From a virus, in IMG/VR virus record IMGVR_UViG_3300044629_001167, positions 1-49,410 of that record: a stretch of 49,410 nt of DNA. One strand, given 5' to 3'. Below the pieces are notes generated by a model. The model saw only the letters and a program-made list of their open reading frames with translations, was not told the DNA's origin and ran no database searches. Both the position numbers and the translations under genes were made by a program. This document shows, piece after piece, positions 6,650 through 14,415 of the stretch; within the stretch, counting starts at the first letter, position 1; the number at the start of each line of letters is the position of its first letter.

Positions 6650-6976
6650 ATGAAAACTAACGAATTTAAAAACTTAATGGAATCCGCTCGTTCAGTAATG
6701 TCGCCAAAGGCTAAAGCCGTGGAAACAAAACCTCTAAATGAATCTGTTGAACTAAATGAGGAAGTTGTTCAAGTTAGTGATATTATAGGTTCAGTTCTGG
6801 AACAAGTTGAAAAAGAATTGAATGTTAAATTAACAGAAGAAGAAATTAGAGTTTCAACTCAATTTATTCTTGAATCATGTGCTCTTGAGAATGCAATTAA
6901 TGTTATTCAAAAAGAAGTTGGATTTGAGCTAAATGAAGATGAAATCAAGTATGTCTCAAACATTCTTCTTTCATAA
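6650..6976 (+). CDS. Small acidic helical protein with possible prohead-protease site
   Basis: 108 aa, unknown family. The N-terminus MKTNEFKNLME|SARS recalls T4 internal-protein leaders (which begin MKTYQEF) and contains L-M-E at 9-11. A short basic stretch follows, then an acidic helical body (VSDIIGSVLEQVEKELNVKL, then EEEIRVSTQFILESC) that looks like two similar halves: VLEQVEKELNVKLTEEEIRV and VIQKEVGFELNEDEIKYV. CAGGAG precedes the ATG at seven bases. A role as head cargo or core component is inferred from the leader and neighbours. Confidence 0.6.
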   Translation: MKTNEFKNLMESARSVMSPKAKAVETKPLNESVELNEEVVQVSDIIGSVLEQVEKELNVKLTEEEIRVSTQFILESCALENAINVIQKEVGFELNEDEIKYVSNILLS

Positions 6977-6978
6977 AA

Positions 6979-8058
6979 ATGGATAATTCGAGAGCATATA
7001 TTTTCAATCTGATCAAAGATCAGATACTTTTTGAGGCAAAGAAGAAACCTGCCGAAGGTTCTTTATTTCCAGAGACTCCCGCTCCTGCTAAACCAGCAGC
7101 AGCACCAAAGAGTACTCCCGCTCCTGCTAAACCAGCAGCACCAGCGAGTCCTCCACCTTCTCCAGAAACTATGGAATACAATCCGTCTGCCCCCGGCAGT
7201 TATGGATACAATCCATTTGCTACCAGAGAAATTCAAACTACATCTTCAATTGGTGATTCTCCTGTAAAAGAATTATCAAAGGAAATAGAGAGCGGTAGTA
7301 CAGATACCTCAAGAAAAGAAGAAATAAAAAGACATCTTGAAAAACTTAGAACAGGTGCAACTGAGGGTGGAACAGAAGAAGTACCAGAAAGACCAGCTGG
7401 ATCTCCCAAACCTCCAGAACAAAAAAGAAAAGGAACTGTTGGACCTATTTTAAAACAAGTTTCTGATTTTGTCAGAAGACTCAAAGATCCATCCAAATGG
7501 GAGGAAGCGAGTGCTGGATTTAAATCCTCATTAAGAGGAACCACTAAAACTATTAGTCAACAAATGGCTAAACTAAGAAGCCAAAGAGAAGATATTATGG
7601 ATTTGATGCATCCTGTCGCTGTAGGAAATAATGAAATAGCGAAAAAAATGCATGGTCTTGAAGATTTTGAAATGCCGGAGCATCTTAGGGCAAGTGATGC
7701 AAGTGAGGATGACCAAAGAAGAGCAATTGAACAACATGTTCTTCAAAATCCAGAGCATGCATATACAAGAATTACAAAACAAATCGATGACACTATTGAA
7801 AATTTAATGGTGAGAAAAAAAGAAGGTGGGACTAGACTTCGTTTGGCAAGAGCAGCCGGAAGTTTCCTTAGAGGTTATATGAGATCACCTCTGGAAAGAT
7901 CCGAGGCTGGAGAAGGAGTTTCACAATTAGCAGGTAGATATTTAAGAGCAAAAAGGGTATTTGGAAGAGGTGGGTATGGATACAGCGGTCTTGGAATTCC
8001 CGATTTGCCAGGCGTATCAAAACCAAGTGAAAGCGAAAGTGGCAGAAGAGTTGATTAA
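6979..8058 (+). CDS. Pro/Ala-rich protein with capsid-targeting-like leader
   Basis: 359 aa, unknown family. The leader MDNSRAYIFNLIKDQILFE|AKKK ends in L-F-E at 17-19, compatible with gp21 cleavage. Residues 20-60 are a Pro/Ala linker made by a 27-base direct repeat (7075-7101 and 7114-7140). The body is charged and helical (about 80-290), with a basic, Arg-rich C-terminal third (TRLRLARAAGSFLRGYMRS). No Shine-Dalgarno is evident; the start lies two bases past the previous stop, so coupling is likely. The stop overlaps the next start (TAATG). Likely virion or head-internal, by inference. Confidence 0.6.
   Translation: MDNSRAYIFNLIKDQILFEAKKKPAEGSLFPETPAPAKPAAAPKSTPAPAKPAAPASPPPSPETMEYNPSAPGSYGYNPFATREIQTTSSIGDSPVKELSKEIESGSTDTSRKEEIKRHLEKLRTGATEGGTEEVPERPAGSPKPPEQKRKGTVGPILKQVSDFVRRLKDPSKWEEASAGFKSSLRGTTKTISQQMAKLRSQREDIMDLMHPVAVGNNEIAKKMHGLEDFEMPEHLRASDASEDDQRRAIEQHVLQNPEHAYTRITKQIDDTIENLMVRKKEGGTRLRLARAAGSFLRGYMRSPLERSEAGEGVSQLAGRYLRAKRVFGRGGYGYSGLGIPDLPGVSKPSESESGRRVD
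7075..7140 (+). repeat. 27-base direct repeat encoding a Pro/Ala linker
   Basis: Two identical 27-base copies (7075-7101 and 7114-7140), each beginning ACTCCCGCTCCTGCTAAACC, are separated by 12 bases inside the 359-aa gene and encode TPAPAKPAA-type residues. Likely arose by slippage or duplication. Confidence 0.8.
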
Positions 8059-8735
8059 TGATAACAGGATATTCTGTTAATTTTTTAGATTCGTATAAAT
8101 CCTTCACAAAAGACAAAAAACAAGAGTTGTCCATATCTTTTCATGGAAGCTATAATTCCAGAGAATTTTTAAATGTTCTGGATTTAAATGAATCTTATAT
8201 TCGTAGAGTCGGAAATGTTTTAAACATGACTAAATTGGGTGGTATAAACATACCACTTAAAATATACGATCCTTCTGAGTTATATTCTAAAAATAACGAT
8301 AGAGATTCAATTTTACATGATTTTAATTTTACAAATCATATGATGATTGCCGAGAAAAAAGGGTTCATAGAAAAAAATAAAAATAAAATCAATTTAAAGA
8401 TAGAATTTTTTATTTCTTTAGATGATGCTTCGACAAATGAAATATTTTTTGGTTCTAAAAGTAAACCTGGTTTTTTGTTAGATATAGACTCTTCTTCTCT
8501 CCTAGAGGGAAAAACAACATTTAATAAAAGTTTTAGCATAATAGAAAATGCTAATAAGATGTTGATTAATGTTGACCATATATCAAATAATCAATCCCAA
8601 AGAAGATCAGCAAAAAACGATGTTGGGTATTATGTTTCATCAAATCCTGGAAATTACCTTTCACCTATAGGTCTAAGTGGAATAGATATATTGCTTACTC
8701 GTAGAAACGAGATTGATAATGTACCGGTGGTTTAA
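8058..8735 (+). CDS. Unknown protein, possibly structural
   Basis: 225 aa, not recognised. It is mixed alpha/beta, rich in Asn, Ser, Ile and Lys, with no signal peptide, transmembrane segment or metal motif seen. Strand-like segments (KQELSISFHGSYNSREF, INIPLKIYDPSEL, LKIEFFISLDD) resemble phage structural or tail proteins only in general terms. The start overlaps the upstream stop (TAATG) and its stop overlaps the downstream start (TAATG), so it is translated within the 6650-9791 gene run. No leader with (L/I)-x-E at the extreme N-terminus. Confidence 0.5.
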   Translation: MITGYSVNFLDSYKSFTKDKKQELSISFHGSYNSREFLNVLDLNESYIRRVGNVLNMTKLGGINIPLKIYDPSELYSKNNDRDSILHDFNFTNHMMIAEKKGFIEKNKNKINLKIEFFISLDDASTNEIFFGSKSKPGFLLDIDSSSLLEGKTTFNKSFSIIENANKMLINVDHISNNQSQRRSAKNDVGYYVSSNPGNYLSPIGLSGIDILLTRRNEIDNVPVV

Positions 8736-9397
8736 TGATACAAAAACAATTTATACATGAACTAATAGATCCCAGAGTAGAATTAATTTCCGAAGAATCA
8801 GAAGGGTCTAGATTCTACAAAACTCCAAGTGGAAATTATCCCAGCGTCACAACAGTGACTGGGTGGGAAAAACGAAAATTCTTTGCCGAATGGAGAAAAA
8901 ACAATCCAGAAGAGGCAAAAAGAACGGTCAATCGTGGAAATCGAATCCATAAATTAATCGAAAAGTATCTAAAAAACGAGATTTTGGATAAAAAAGAAAT
9001 CGATCCGTTTACTTTAGATTTATTCCTTCAGATACAACCACAGATCAATAAAATTGATAATATAAATGCAATGGAAACATCTCTCTATTCTGACAAATTG
9101 AAGTTAGCAGGTAGGGTAGACTGTATCGCCAAATATCAAGATAAGTTGTCCATAATCGACTTTAAAGGCAGCACAAAGCCCAAGAGAAAAGAAGATATTG
9201 ATAATTATTTTATGCAGGCAACAGCGTATTCCATAATGTGGAAAGAACTCACTGGTATTTCTATAAAAAATATCGTAATACTTATAACATGTGACGATGG
9301 GGCTGTTCAAGTATTCGAACAAAATCCCGTAAATTATGTCAAAAAATTGGTAAATGCAATTAAGTTATATGAAAGTGAAGCCCATGCGAAAGTTTGA
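8735..9397 (+). CDS. PD-(D/E)XK exonuclease (MGME1/RecB-nuclease-like)
   Basis: 220 aa. Motifs in order: PSVTTVTGW near residue 30, RGNRIHKLIEKYL near 68-80 (the His helix typical of this group), GRVD with D129, and IDFKGS with D142 and K144. Together these form the D...(D/E)xK catalytic core of RecB-like single-strand exonucleases such as MGME1, which are frequent in T4-like cyanophages. Likely acts in DNA replication, recombination or end processing. The TAATG overlap with the preceding gene shows coupling; it overlaps the next reading frame slightly, depending on that gene's start. Confidence 0.8.
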   Translation: MIQKQFIHELIDPRVELISEESEGSRFYKTPSGNYPSVTTVTGWEKRKFFAEWRKNNPEEAKRTVNRGNRIHKLIEKYLKNEILDKKEIDPFTLDLFLQIQPQINKIDNINAMETSLYSDKLKLAGRVDCIAKYQDKLSIIDFKGSTKPKRKEDIDNYFMQATAYSIMWKELTGISIKNIVILITCDDGAVQVFEQNPVNYVKKLVNAIKLYESEAHAKV

Positions 9398-9791
9398 TAT
9401 TAGAAATATAAACAGAGTGAACTCCTACGAATGGTCTCGATGCAATAACGAAAGTCGCTCAAATATGTGGAGAGAGATGGTTGTAAAATATTACGGTGGT
9501 AAATTTGAGCAGGTGGTGGCCAATAAAGCACTTTATTGGAAATGGGTAGAAGATAGCGAAAACCAACCAAGATGGATATTTATAGATCCTGAAGGAAATG
9601 AACACAGTGTTTCTAACTTCAAAAGATTTTGCCAAGAACATAATTTAGATGATTCTCGTATGTACGATACATATAACGGGAAGAGAAAGCACCATAAAAA
9701 ATGGACAGTAAAAAAATTATATGGTGTAAAATCTACCGCCACTTTCAGAAGAGATTTCGGTAGAAACGAACCTCCCCCTGCAAGATCATAA
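9384..9791 (+). CDS. NUMOD-like DNA-binding protein
   Basis: 135 aa from ATG 9384; ATGs at 9369 and 9354 are alternatives, and none has a strong Shine-Dalgarno. Residues about 60-105 (WIFIDPEGNEHSVSNFKRFC, then HNLDDSRMYDTYNGKRKHHKKW) match the NUMOD-type helix-turn-helix module that accompanies phage homing endonucleases and also occurs alone. No nuclease motif (GIY-YIG or HNH) is seen in the rest, so it may be a stand-alone DNA binder or the remnant of a homing endonuclease. The start overlaps the exonuclease gene; a terminator follows at 9819. Confidence 0.65.
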   Translation: MRKFDIRNINRVNSYEWSRCNNESRSNMWREMVVKYYGGKFEQVVANKALYWKWVEDSENQPRWIFIDPEGNEHSVSNFKRFCQEHNLDDSRMYDTYNGKRKHHKKWTVKKLYGVKSTATFRRDFGRNEPPPARS

Positions 9792-9818
9792 GAGTCAATT
9801 AAAACATAAATGACTCAA

Positions 9819-9850
9819 GCCGAGCCAAAAGGTTCGGCAATTGTTTTTTA
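9819..9850 (+). terminator. Rho-independent terminator
   Basis: GCCGAGCC (9819-9826) pairs with GGTTCGGC (9831-9838) around AAAA, with one G-U pair, and is followed by AATTGTTTTTTA. It ends the 4822-9791 gene run. GAGTCA (9792) and TGACTC (9811) upstream could form an additional stem. Confidence 0.75.
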
Positions 9851-9857
9851 CTAAATA
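9851..9857 (+). promoter_or_regulatory. Late promoter box CTAAATA, predicted leaderless start
   Basis: CTAAATA directly follows the terminator and ends six bases before the ATG at 9864. No Shine-Dalgarno fits in the gap. T4 late transcription starts about six bases after the box, so the mRNA would begin at the ATG or one base before it. Confidence 0.55.
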
Positions 9858-9863
9858 ATAAGT

Positions 9864-12839
9864 ATGAAAAACAATAACAATTGGTTCGATGAAAATGAAT
9901 TCTCAAATTACCTCAACGAAGGCGAGCTGACCCGCCGCGCTTTTATTGACAGCCAAAGACGCATTGCTAGGGCAAAAACAGTAGCAAGAAATGTGGTAGC
10001 AAGTACCCCAATGAAAAACATGAGGGATGCCCAAAAGAAGAAAAACTCAATTATTGGACGAACCATGAGGCAAATTGCCAGAAACTATGAGGTAGCCAAA
10101 AATATGGAACAAGATCGAAAATTATATACCATTGAAGAATTAGATGCTTTTGATTCAAACTTTGAACAATTTATAGCAGAAAAGAAAGAAAGTAGACCTC
10201 CTAGCAAAAGAGACACGGAAGTAAATCCAAAGCCCTCTGGAAACGAACAAGCAAGCGAAAGAAATCTAACCGGAAATCCAAAAAAGCAAGAACGCCTTAA
10301 AAGGGCTGCGAATAGAGAAAAGCAAAAACGAACCTCTGCTCCTGCAAAGGGAAAACCAAAGACAAGCGCAGTGATTAAAGGTGCAACCAAAAAGGATGCT
10401 GGTTCATTTATTGGGGTTGAAATCAAGTCTGGAAAAGAAAAGGGAAAGATCGAAATAATTCCCAGAAAAGAATTCAGAGAAGATCTGCATAAATTAATAG
10501 CGGGATCTAAACCTGATGATGAAAAGGGCAAAAAAGCCACGATGGGTGATTTGTCAAAATTAGTTGCAGAACCTAATTTTACAGTCACAGAATCTTCTAA
10601 ATTTTTGGGATTGACAAAAGCAAAAGCCAAACCAAAAGGTAAACCAAAAGGTAAACCAAAAGCTGAATCAAAAGATAAACCAAAAGAAACAGAAAATGCA
10701 GCTGAACAACAGCAACAAGACCAAGAATTATTGAGACTCAGACCCGAACCAACTGAAGATGCACCCCTAGTTGTACCACAATCTCCACCTAGCGGAAATG
10801 ATATCAGCTATTCTGCCAATGAATTAGCATCAATAATTTATCAGTTTGCTACTGCAGACAAAAGTAATAAAATTCTACAAAAGATGTATTCTCCCAAGAG
10901 AATGAAAGAATTGCAAGATCTTCTTGACTCATCTCCTCAATTGCTGAAAATAGGTGCAGCACAAAAACAAACATTAATTCAAGAAGCTATACAAAATAAT
11001 CCTGCTATTGCTAAAATAGCAGATAAAGTTGATCCATCCGAATATGAAAAACAATTTACATTGATACAAAGTGATAAAGTAAGACGTTGTATCAAAAACA
11101 GTCAAATATATCAAACAATGGGTGGAAGAGATAAAACACCCAAAGCTGATTTGATTCTTATTCCGACTTCAATGATTCCTAAGTTTGCCAGTAAGGTTGC
11201 TTCTGGAAAATGTAATTTTACCAAGGAAGAATTGGAATCTGTATATGAAGTGTCGCTGAAGCAAGGAAGCGAAGCACAATTAACTTCTCCACAAGAAAAA
11301 GAAACAGCTGCCATCATGAAAGCAGTTTCGCTTCAGTTGGATAAATTTGTTCGAAATAAAAAAATAACGCCATATGTAAACAATGTTCTTTTTTCTGGGA
11401 TGGGTGAAAATGGAAAATATAAAACACTAATCGATAGCATAATAGAAAAACTAAGAGATATCACAACTCAACGAGGAATATACCAACCAATATTCCAAGG
11501 AAAAATAAATTACTTAGATTTTGCTGATGATGCGAAAAAAGAACAATTAAAAGCCAATAATCCAATGGCATTTTCTAAATTGCAGCAAATTGAAGCTATT
11601 CACGATCAAATAGATCAAATGATGGAAGAAGTACTTAAAATTCCAATCATTAAGGCTTTGATTGCATATGAAGTACTTAGTGGAAAAAATAAATATCAAT
11701 CTGATAACACAAAAGCAGATTTTTCTCCTTTTGGTCGAGCAAAATCAGTTCTGTTTTCCGATTCCAAAGGAAATCCAACAGGAACTTTAATTCTTCCAGA
11801 AAATGCAGAAGAATTACTCGAAGGTTCAGATTCGAATGATGAAAATATCAGAAGATTCTACACAGCTACCAGACAATTAAAAATAAGAGCTTCATTCAAA
11901 CCAAGACGATTGAGAGATTCTACTCAAACAATGTTCTCATCTGCGTTTAGAGTATTTAAAGAATCAAATAATTTTGAAAATTTAATAGAAAGTTTTGATA
12001 AGTTATTTGAAGCTCAATTTGAACCATATGATCGAGAAGTAGTAACTACTTCGTCACAAGTCGTTCCTGATGAAGAAATGCCCACAAATGCGGACGAAAT
12101 CCCGGATCCTAATTTTGTTCCTTTTGGTGGTATGAGTGTTGATGATTATGCGAAGCAAGTGAATTATAACATTTTTGCAATATTAGAGGGAGCTGGGTTC
12201 ATCATCGATGAGTTTGAAATAGATCCATTTGATGCAGGAGAAATGGGTCTTATGTTATCTTCGATGAACAATACCAAGAAAACTATAATAAAGGTAAATG
12301 GTAGAGAATTCACCATCCCAGTTATAAATGGTATGGATATGATGGAATCCATGATGGATTCCTACAATGAAATAAATGATTATTACGCAGAAATGGTCAA
12401 AAATGGCATGAATTTGGAGGAAGCTCTTGTAGAAATGAAATCTGCAATGGCTGATGCCATTCTCCTAGAAAGAGACTATAAAAGGGAATATGCCATATAT
12501 CATTCTAAGCCAAAACATAGAAAAGAACGATCAAATCGAGTAATGGCTAGAAGAAAAGCCGAGAAAAGATATGGCAAAAAAGCCATAAGAGGCAAAGATA
12601 TTGACCATAAAGATGGAAATGCCCTTAATAATTCCGATTCTAATCTTAGAGTCAGATCAATACATAATAACAGGTCAGATAATGGGCATTCCAAGAAAAA
12701 ATTAAATGAAGGAAACTGGAAGGAACGACTGGACGGTTCATGGGAGTATACTAAATTTTTACTGGACAGAATTCCTGGCCAAAAGATAGATAAAGCACTA
12801 AAAAAAATATTATCTAAAAATAAAGGACAAAGCAGATGA
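9864..12839 (+). CDS. Large protein with capsid-targeting-like leader and C-terminal HNH nuclease motif
   Basis: 991 aa. The leader (MKNNNNWFDENEFSNYLNE|G) ends in L-N-E at 17-19, fitting prohead-protease cleavage. Residues 20-300 are Lys/Arg-rich and low-complexity, with a PKGK tandem repeat near 255. The middle (about 310-690) is helical; VRRCIKNSQIYQTMGGRDKT near 408 is a charged conserved-looking patch. At the C-terminus DIDHKDGN (D914, H915), N927 and N936 form an HNH motif of the phage HNH_3 type, preceded by MARRKAEKRYGKKAIRGK. Likely a virion protein with a nuclease-like domain; packaging in the head is inference. Overlaps the next gene by ATGA. Terminator and promoter just upstream make it the first gene of its transcript. 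Confidence 0.65.
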   Translation: MKNNNNWFDENEFSNYLNEGELTRRAFIDSQRRIARAKTVARNVVASTPMKNMRDAQKKKNSIIGRTMRQIARNYEVAKNMEQDRKLYTIEELDAFDSNFEQFIAEKKESRPPSKRDTEVNPKPSGNEQASERNLTGNPKKQERLKRAANREKQKRTSAPAKGKPKTSAVIKGATKKDAGSFIGVEIKSGKEKGKIEIIPRKEFREDLHKLIAGSKPDDEKGKKATMGDLSKLVAEPNFTVTESSKFLGLTKAKAKPKGKPKGKPKAESKDKPKETENAAEQQQQDQELLRLRPEPTEDAPLVVPQSPPSGNDISYSANELASIIYQFATADKSNKILQKMYSPKRMKELQDLLDSSPQLLKIGAAQKQTLIQEAIQNNPAIAKIADKVDPSEYEKQFTLIQSDKVRRCIKNSQIYQTMGGRDKTPKADLILIPTSMIPKFASKVASGKCNFTKEELESVYEVSLKQGSEAQLTSPQEKETAAIMKAVSLQLDKFVRNKKITPYVNNVLFSGMGENGKYKTLIDSIIEKLRDITTQRGIYQPIFQGKINYLDFADDAKKEQLKANNPMAFSKLQQIEAIHDQIDQMMEEVLKIPIIKALIAYEVLSGKNKYQSDNTKADFSPFGRAKSVLFSDSKGNPTGTLILPENAEELLEGSDSNDENIRRFYTATRQLKIRASFKPRRLRDSTQTMFSSAFRVFKESNNFENLIESFDKLFEAQFEPYDREVVTTSSQVVPDEEMPTNADEIPDPNFVPFGGMSVDDYAKQVNYNIFAILEGAGFIIDEFEIDPFDAGEMGLMLSSMNNTKKTIIKVNGREFTIPVINGMDMMESMMDSYNEINDYYAEMVKNGMNLEEALVEMKSAMADAILLERDYKREYAIYHSKPKHRKERSNRVMARRKAEKRYGKKAIRGKDIDHKDGNALNNSDSNLRVRSIHNNRSDNGHSKKKLNEGNWKERLDGSWEYTKFLLDRIPGQKIDKALKKILSKNKGQSR
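10626..10686 (+). repeat. Short tandem repeats encoding Pro-Lys-Gly-Lys
   Basis: CCAAAAGGTAAA-type 12-base units repeat within the HNH gene and decay into GCTGAATCA and GATAAACC variants. They give a basic PKGKPKGKPKAE tail-like segment. Confidence 0.6.
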
Positions 12840-13192
12840 AAAAAGAAGATAAAAAAGAGAAAAAGTGTGGATTTTGCGAAATGAGAAAAAAAATGAAAAT
12901 GAAAGAATCTTTCGCAAGAAAGGGCACTATTGAAAATTACCTAAAAGAGCTGTCTTTTGGTGAAAATAAACCGTTTAAAATTAATTTCAATGAAGGAATT
13001 TCAGTTGATTTCAAAAAAGCATCTCTAAATGAAGAAGAAAAGAAAAAACTCAGCCCGGCTAAAATGAAATTAAAGAAGAAGTTTTCATCTTCAATGAAAA
13101 AAAAGGAAAAAGGGTTTGAAAAACTTTATGGTAAAGAAAGAGCAGCCGAAGTTCGATCACGAACTGCCATAAAAATGGCAAAAAAGAAATAA
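12836..13192 (+). CDS. Small Lys-rich protein with a CxxC pair
   Basis: 118 aa, more than a third Lys plus Arg. CGFC lies near residue 12. The C-terminal half (SPAKMKLKKKFSSSMKKKEK, then YGKERAAEVRSRTAIKMAKKK) resembles basic nucleic-acid-binding tails of phage head-associated proteins. It overlaps the HNH gene by ATGA, with AAAGGA upstream, so the two are co-expressed; an immunity or partner role for the HNH domain cannot be excluded but is unsupported. Function unknown. Confidence 0.6.
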   Translation: MKKEDKKEKKCGFCEMRKKMKMKESFARKGTIENYLKELSFGENKPFKINFNEGISVDFKKASLNEEEKKKLSPAKMKLKKKFSSSMKKKEKGFEKLYGKERAAEVRSRTAIKMAKKK

Positions 13193-13212
13193 ATTAACCG
13201 GAGAAAACACTT

Positions 13213-13512
13213 ATGTTTCCAGTTTTAGCCGAAGCAACATCAATAAATTTTGTTGAAAATGTTGGAACACTAGTTACCATAATGGGTGTATTTTTGGGAG
13301 GAGTGGTTTCACTTATGGCTATGATTGGAAAAGTCAGATCCGACATTGAGTCTATCAGAATAGAGTTGCAAAAAGATAGACAATACATGGAATCACGAAT
13401 TACACAACTTGAACAACAAGTTCATAAAATAAGAAATCAGCTTACAAGCATCTTATTGACACTTGCAAAAAGTAAAATCCCTGTAGATTCTACCGATTTA
13501 GATGATAAATAA
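13213..13512 (+). CDS. Small membrane protein with coiled-coil tail
   Basis: 99 aa. One transmembrane helix spans about residues 15-40 (VGTLVTIMGVFLGGVVSLMAMIG); it is followed by a long charged coiled coil (VRSDIESIRIELQKD, then QYMESRITQLEQQVHKIRNQL). The architecture suits a holin accessory, antiholin or spanin-like inner-membrane component, and candidate holin and spanin genes lie 1.4-2.2 kb downstream. CCGGAGAA precedes the start. The family was not recognised; a lysis role is inferred from topology and location. Confidence 0.6.
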   Translation: MFPVLAEATSINFVENVGTLVTIMGVFLGGVVSLMAMIGKVRSDIESIRIELQKDRQYMESRITQLEQQVHKIRNQLTSILLTLAKSKIPVDSTDLDDK

Positions 13513-13525
13513 AATAGAGGTAAAA

Positions 13526-14038
13526 ATGAAAAAATTTCAAGATCTAAAAAAACATTTAAATGAATCCGAATACTCCGAGGGTGGGGGATTTAATGCTGCG
13601 TATGACGGAACTACCAGTCGATCGGCAGCAAGCGATTTCGGAATCTTCAGAGTCGAAAATCCCACTCAAAGAACTAAGCTACAAGCCTTTTTAAATGCTT
13701 TTTCTTCTAGAGATTATCTAGATCCTAGATCTGCAATTGCTCTTTTACGAGCTAAATTAAACCTTGCAGGATTGGATTTTGATTTCCATCCTGGTATACC
13801 TTTGATGGTCGATACTCCCATTCAATTTCCATTGACAAAATTTGGTGGAACATTCGGAACCAGTCCCACTCATGATTTATCAAAAGGATTTGAAAGAACT
13901 GATGGTATTTCTCAACTTAATGGAGGAAGGGGTTTGGCTTTGAATGTCATGGTAAATAACTCTGGTGATACTGGATTATTCAAATTTACTATAAGACTGG
14001 AAGAAACACAAAACAATAAAACTCCTAGCAAATTGTGA
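13526..14038 (+). CDS. Conserved-type T4-like phage protein, possibly head-associated
   Basis: 170 aa from the ATG at 13526, which has TAGAGG at good spacing; an in-frame ATG at 13502 overlaps the upstream gene and lacks a site. The N-terminus MKKFQDLKKHLNE|SE has L-N-E at 11-13, again compatible with prohead-protease cleavage. The body (FGIFRVENPTQRTKLQAFLN, LDPRSAIALLRAKLNLAGLD, and FGGTFGTSPTHDLSKGF) resembles a hypothetical protein recurrent in marine T4-like phages, as far as I recall. Function unknown. The stop overlaps the GTG start of the next gene (GTGA). Confidence 0.6.
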   Translation: MKKFQDLKKHLNESEYSEGGGFNAAYDGTTSRSAASDFGIFRVENPTQRTKLQAFLNAFSSRDYLDPRSAIALLRAKLNLAGLDFDFHPGIPLMVDTPIQFPLTKFGGTFGTSPTHDLSKGFERTDGISQLNGGRGLALNVMVNNSGDTGLFKFTIRLEETQNNKTPSKL

Positions 14039-14415
14039 GATACGATAAATTAAACGAAGATAATTTTCTTCTCTATGCAATAAAACATTATGAAAATCCA
14101 TCAAATCCTACCATGGAGGATTTCATGGAGGATATGGAAAGAATTAAGTACATAAAAAGACTTTTAAATAAGTTTGAAAAGAAAGATTCGTTAAAAGAGA
14201 GATTAATATTAAATCATATCATAGTTTTAAATAATGTATTGGGTGCTGAGGCGACATCTAGAATATTGTTTTATAAGTTAGAAGAGGAATACCATTCATG
14301 TCTAAAGTCTTTTCTGGAATACCTGCAGATTTTGCCGATGAAAATTCCAGAGGTAGACTTGACGAAGATACCAACGGACCATCGAGTGGATCAGTTGCTA
14401 AAAATAATAACTTAA
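14035..14415 (+). CDS. Conserved hypothetical protein of marine T4-like phages
   Basis: 126 aa from a GTG overlapping the previous stop. The pattern DNFLLYAIKHYENPSNPTME, then RIKYIKRLLNKF, LKERLILNHIIVLNNVLG and ATSRILFYKLEEEYHSCLKS is characteristic of a small helical protein widespread in marine T4-like phages with no assigned role. Its last 118 bases overlap the next gene in another frame, so this stretch is read twice. No transmembrane or metal motif. Confidence 0.7.
   Translation: MRYDKLNEDNFLLYAIKHYENPSNPTMEDFMEDMERIKYIKRLLNKFEKKDSLKERLILNHIIVLNNVLGAEATSRILFYKLEEEYHSCLKSFLEYLQILPMKIPEVDLTKIPTDHRVDQLLKIIT

Noticed and set aside
8735-9791. Overlap of exonuclease and NUMOD-like frames as a frameshifted single gene
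   Set aside because: The exonuclease is complete with all motifs, and the second frame has its own starts and a distinct domain.
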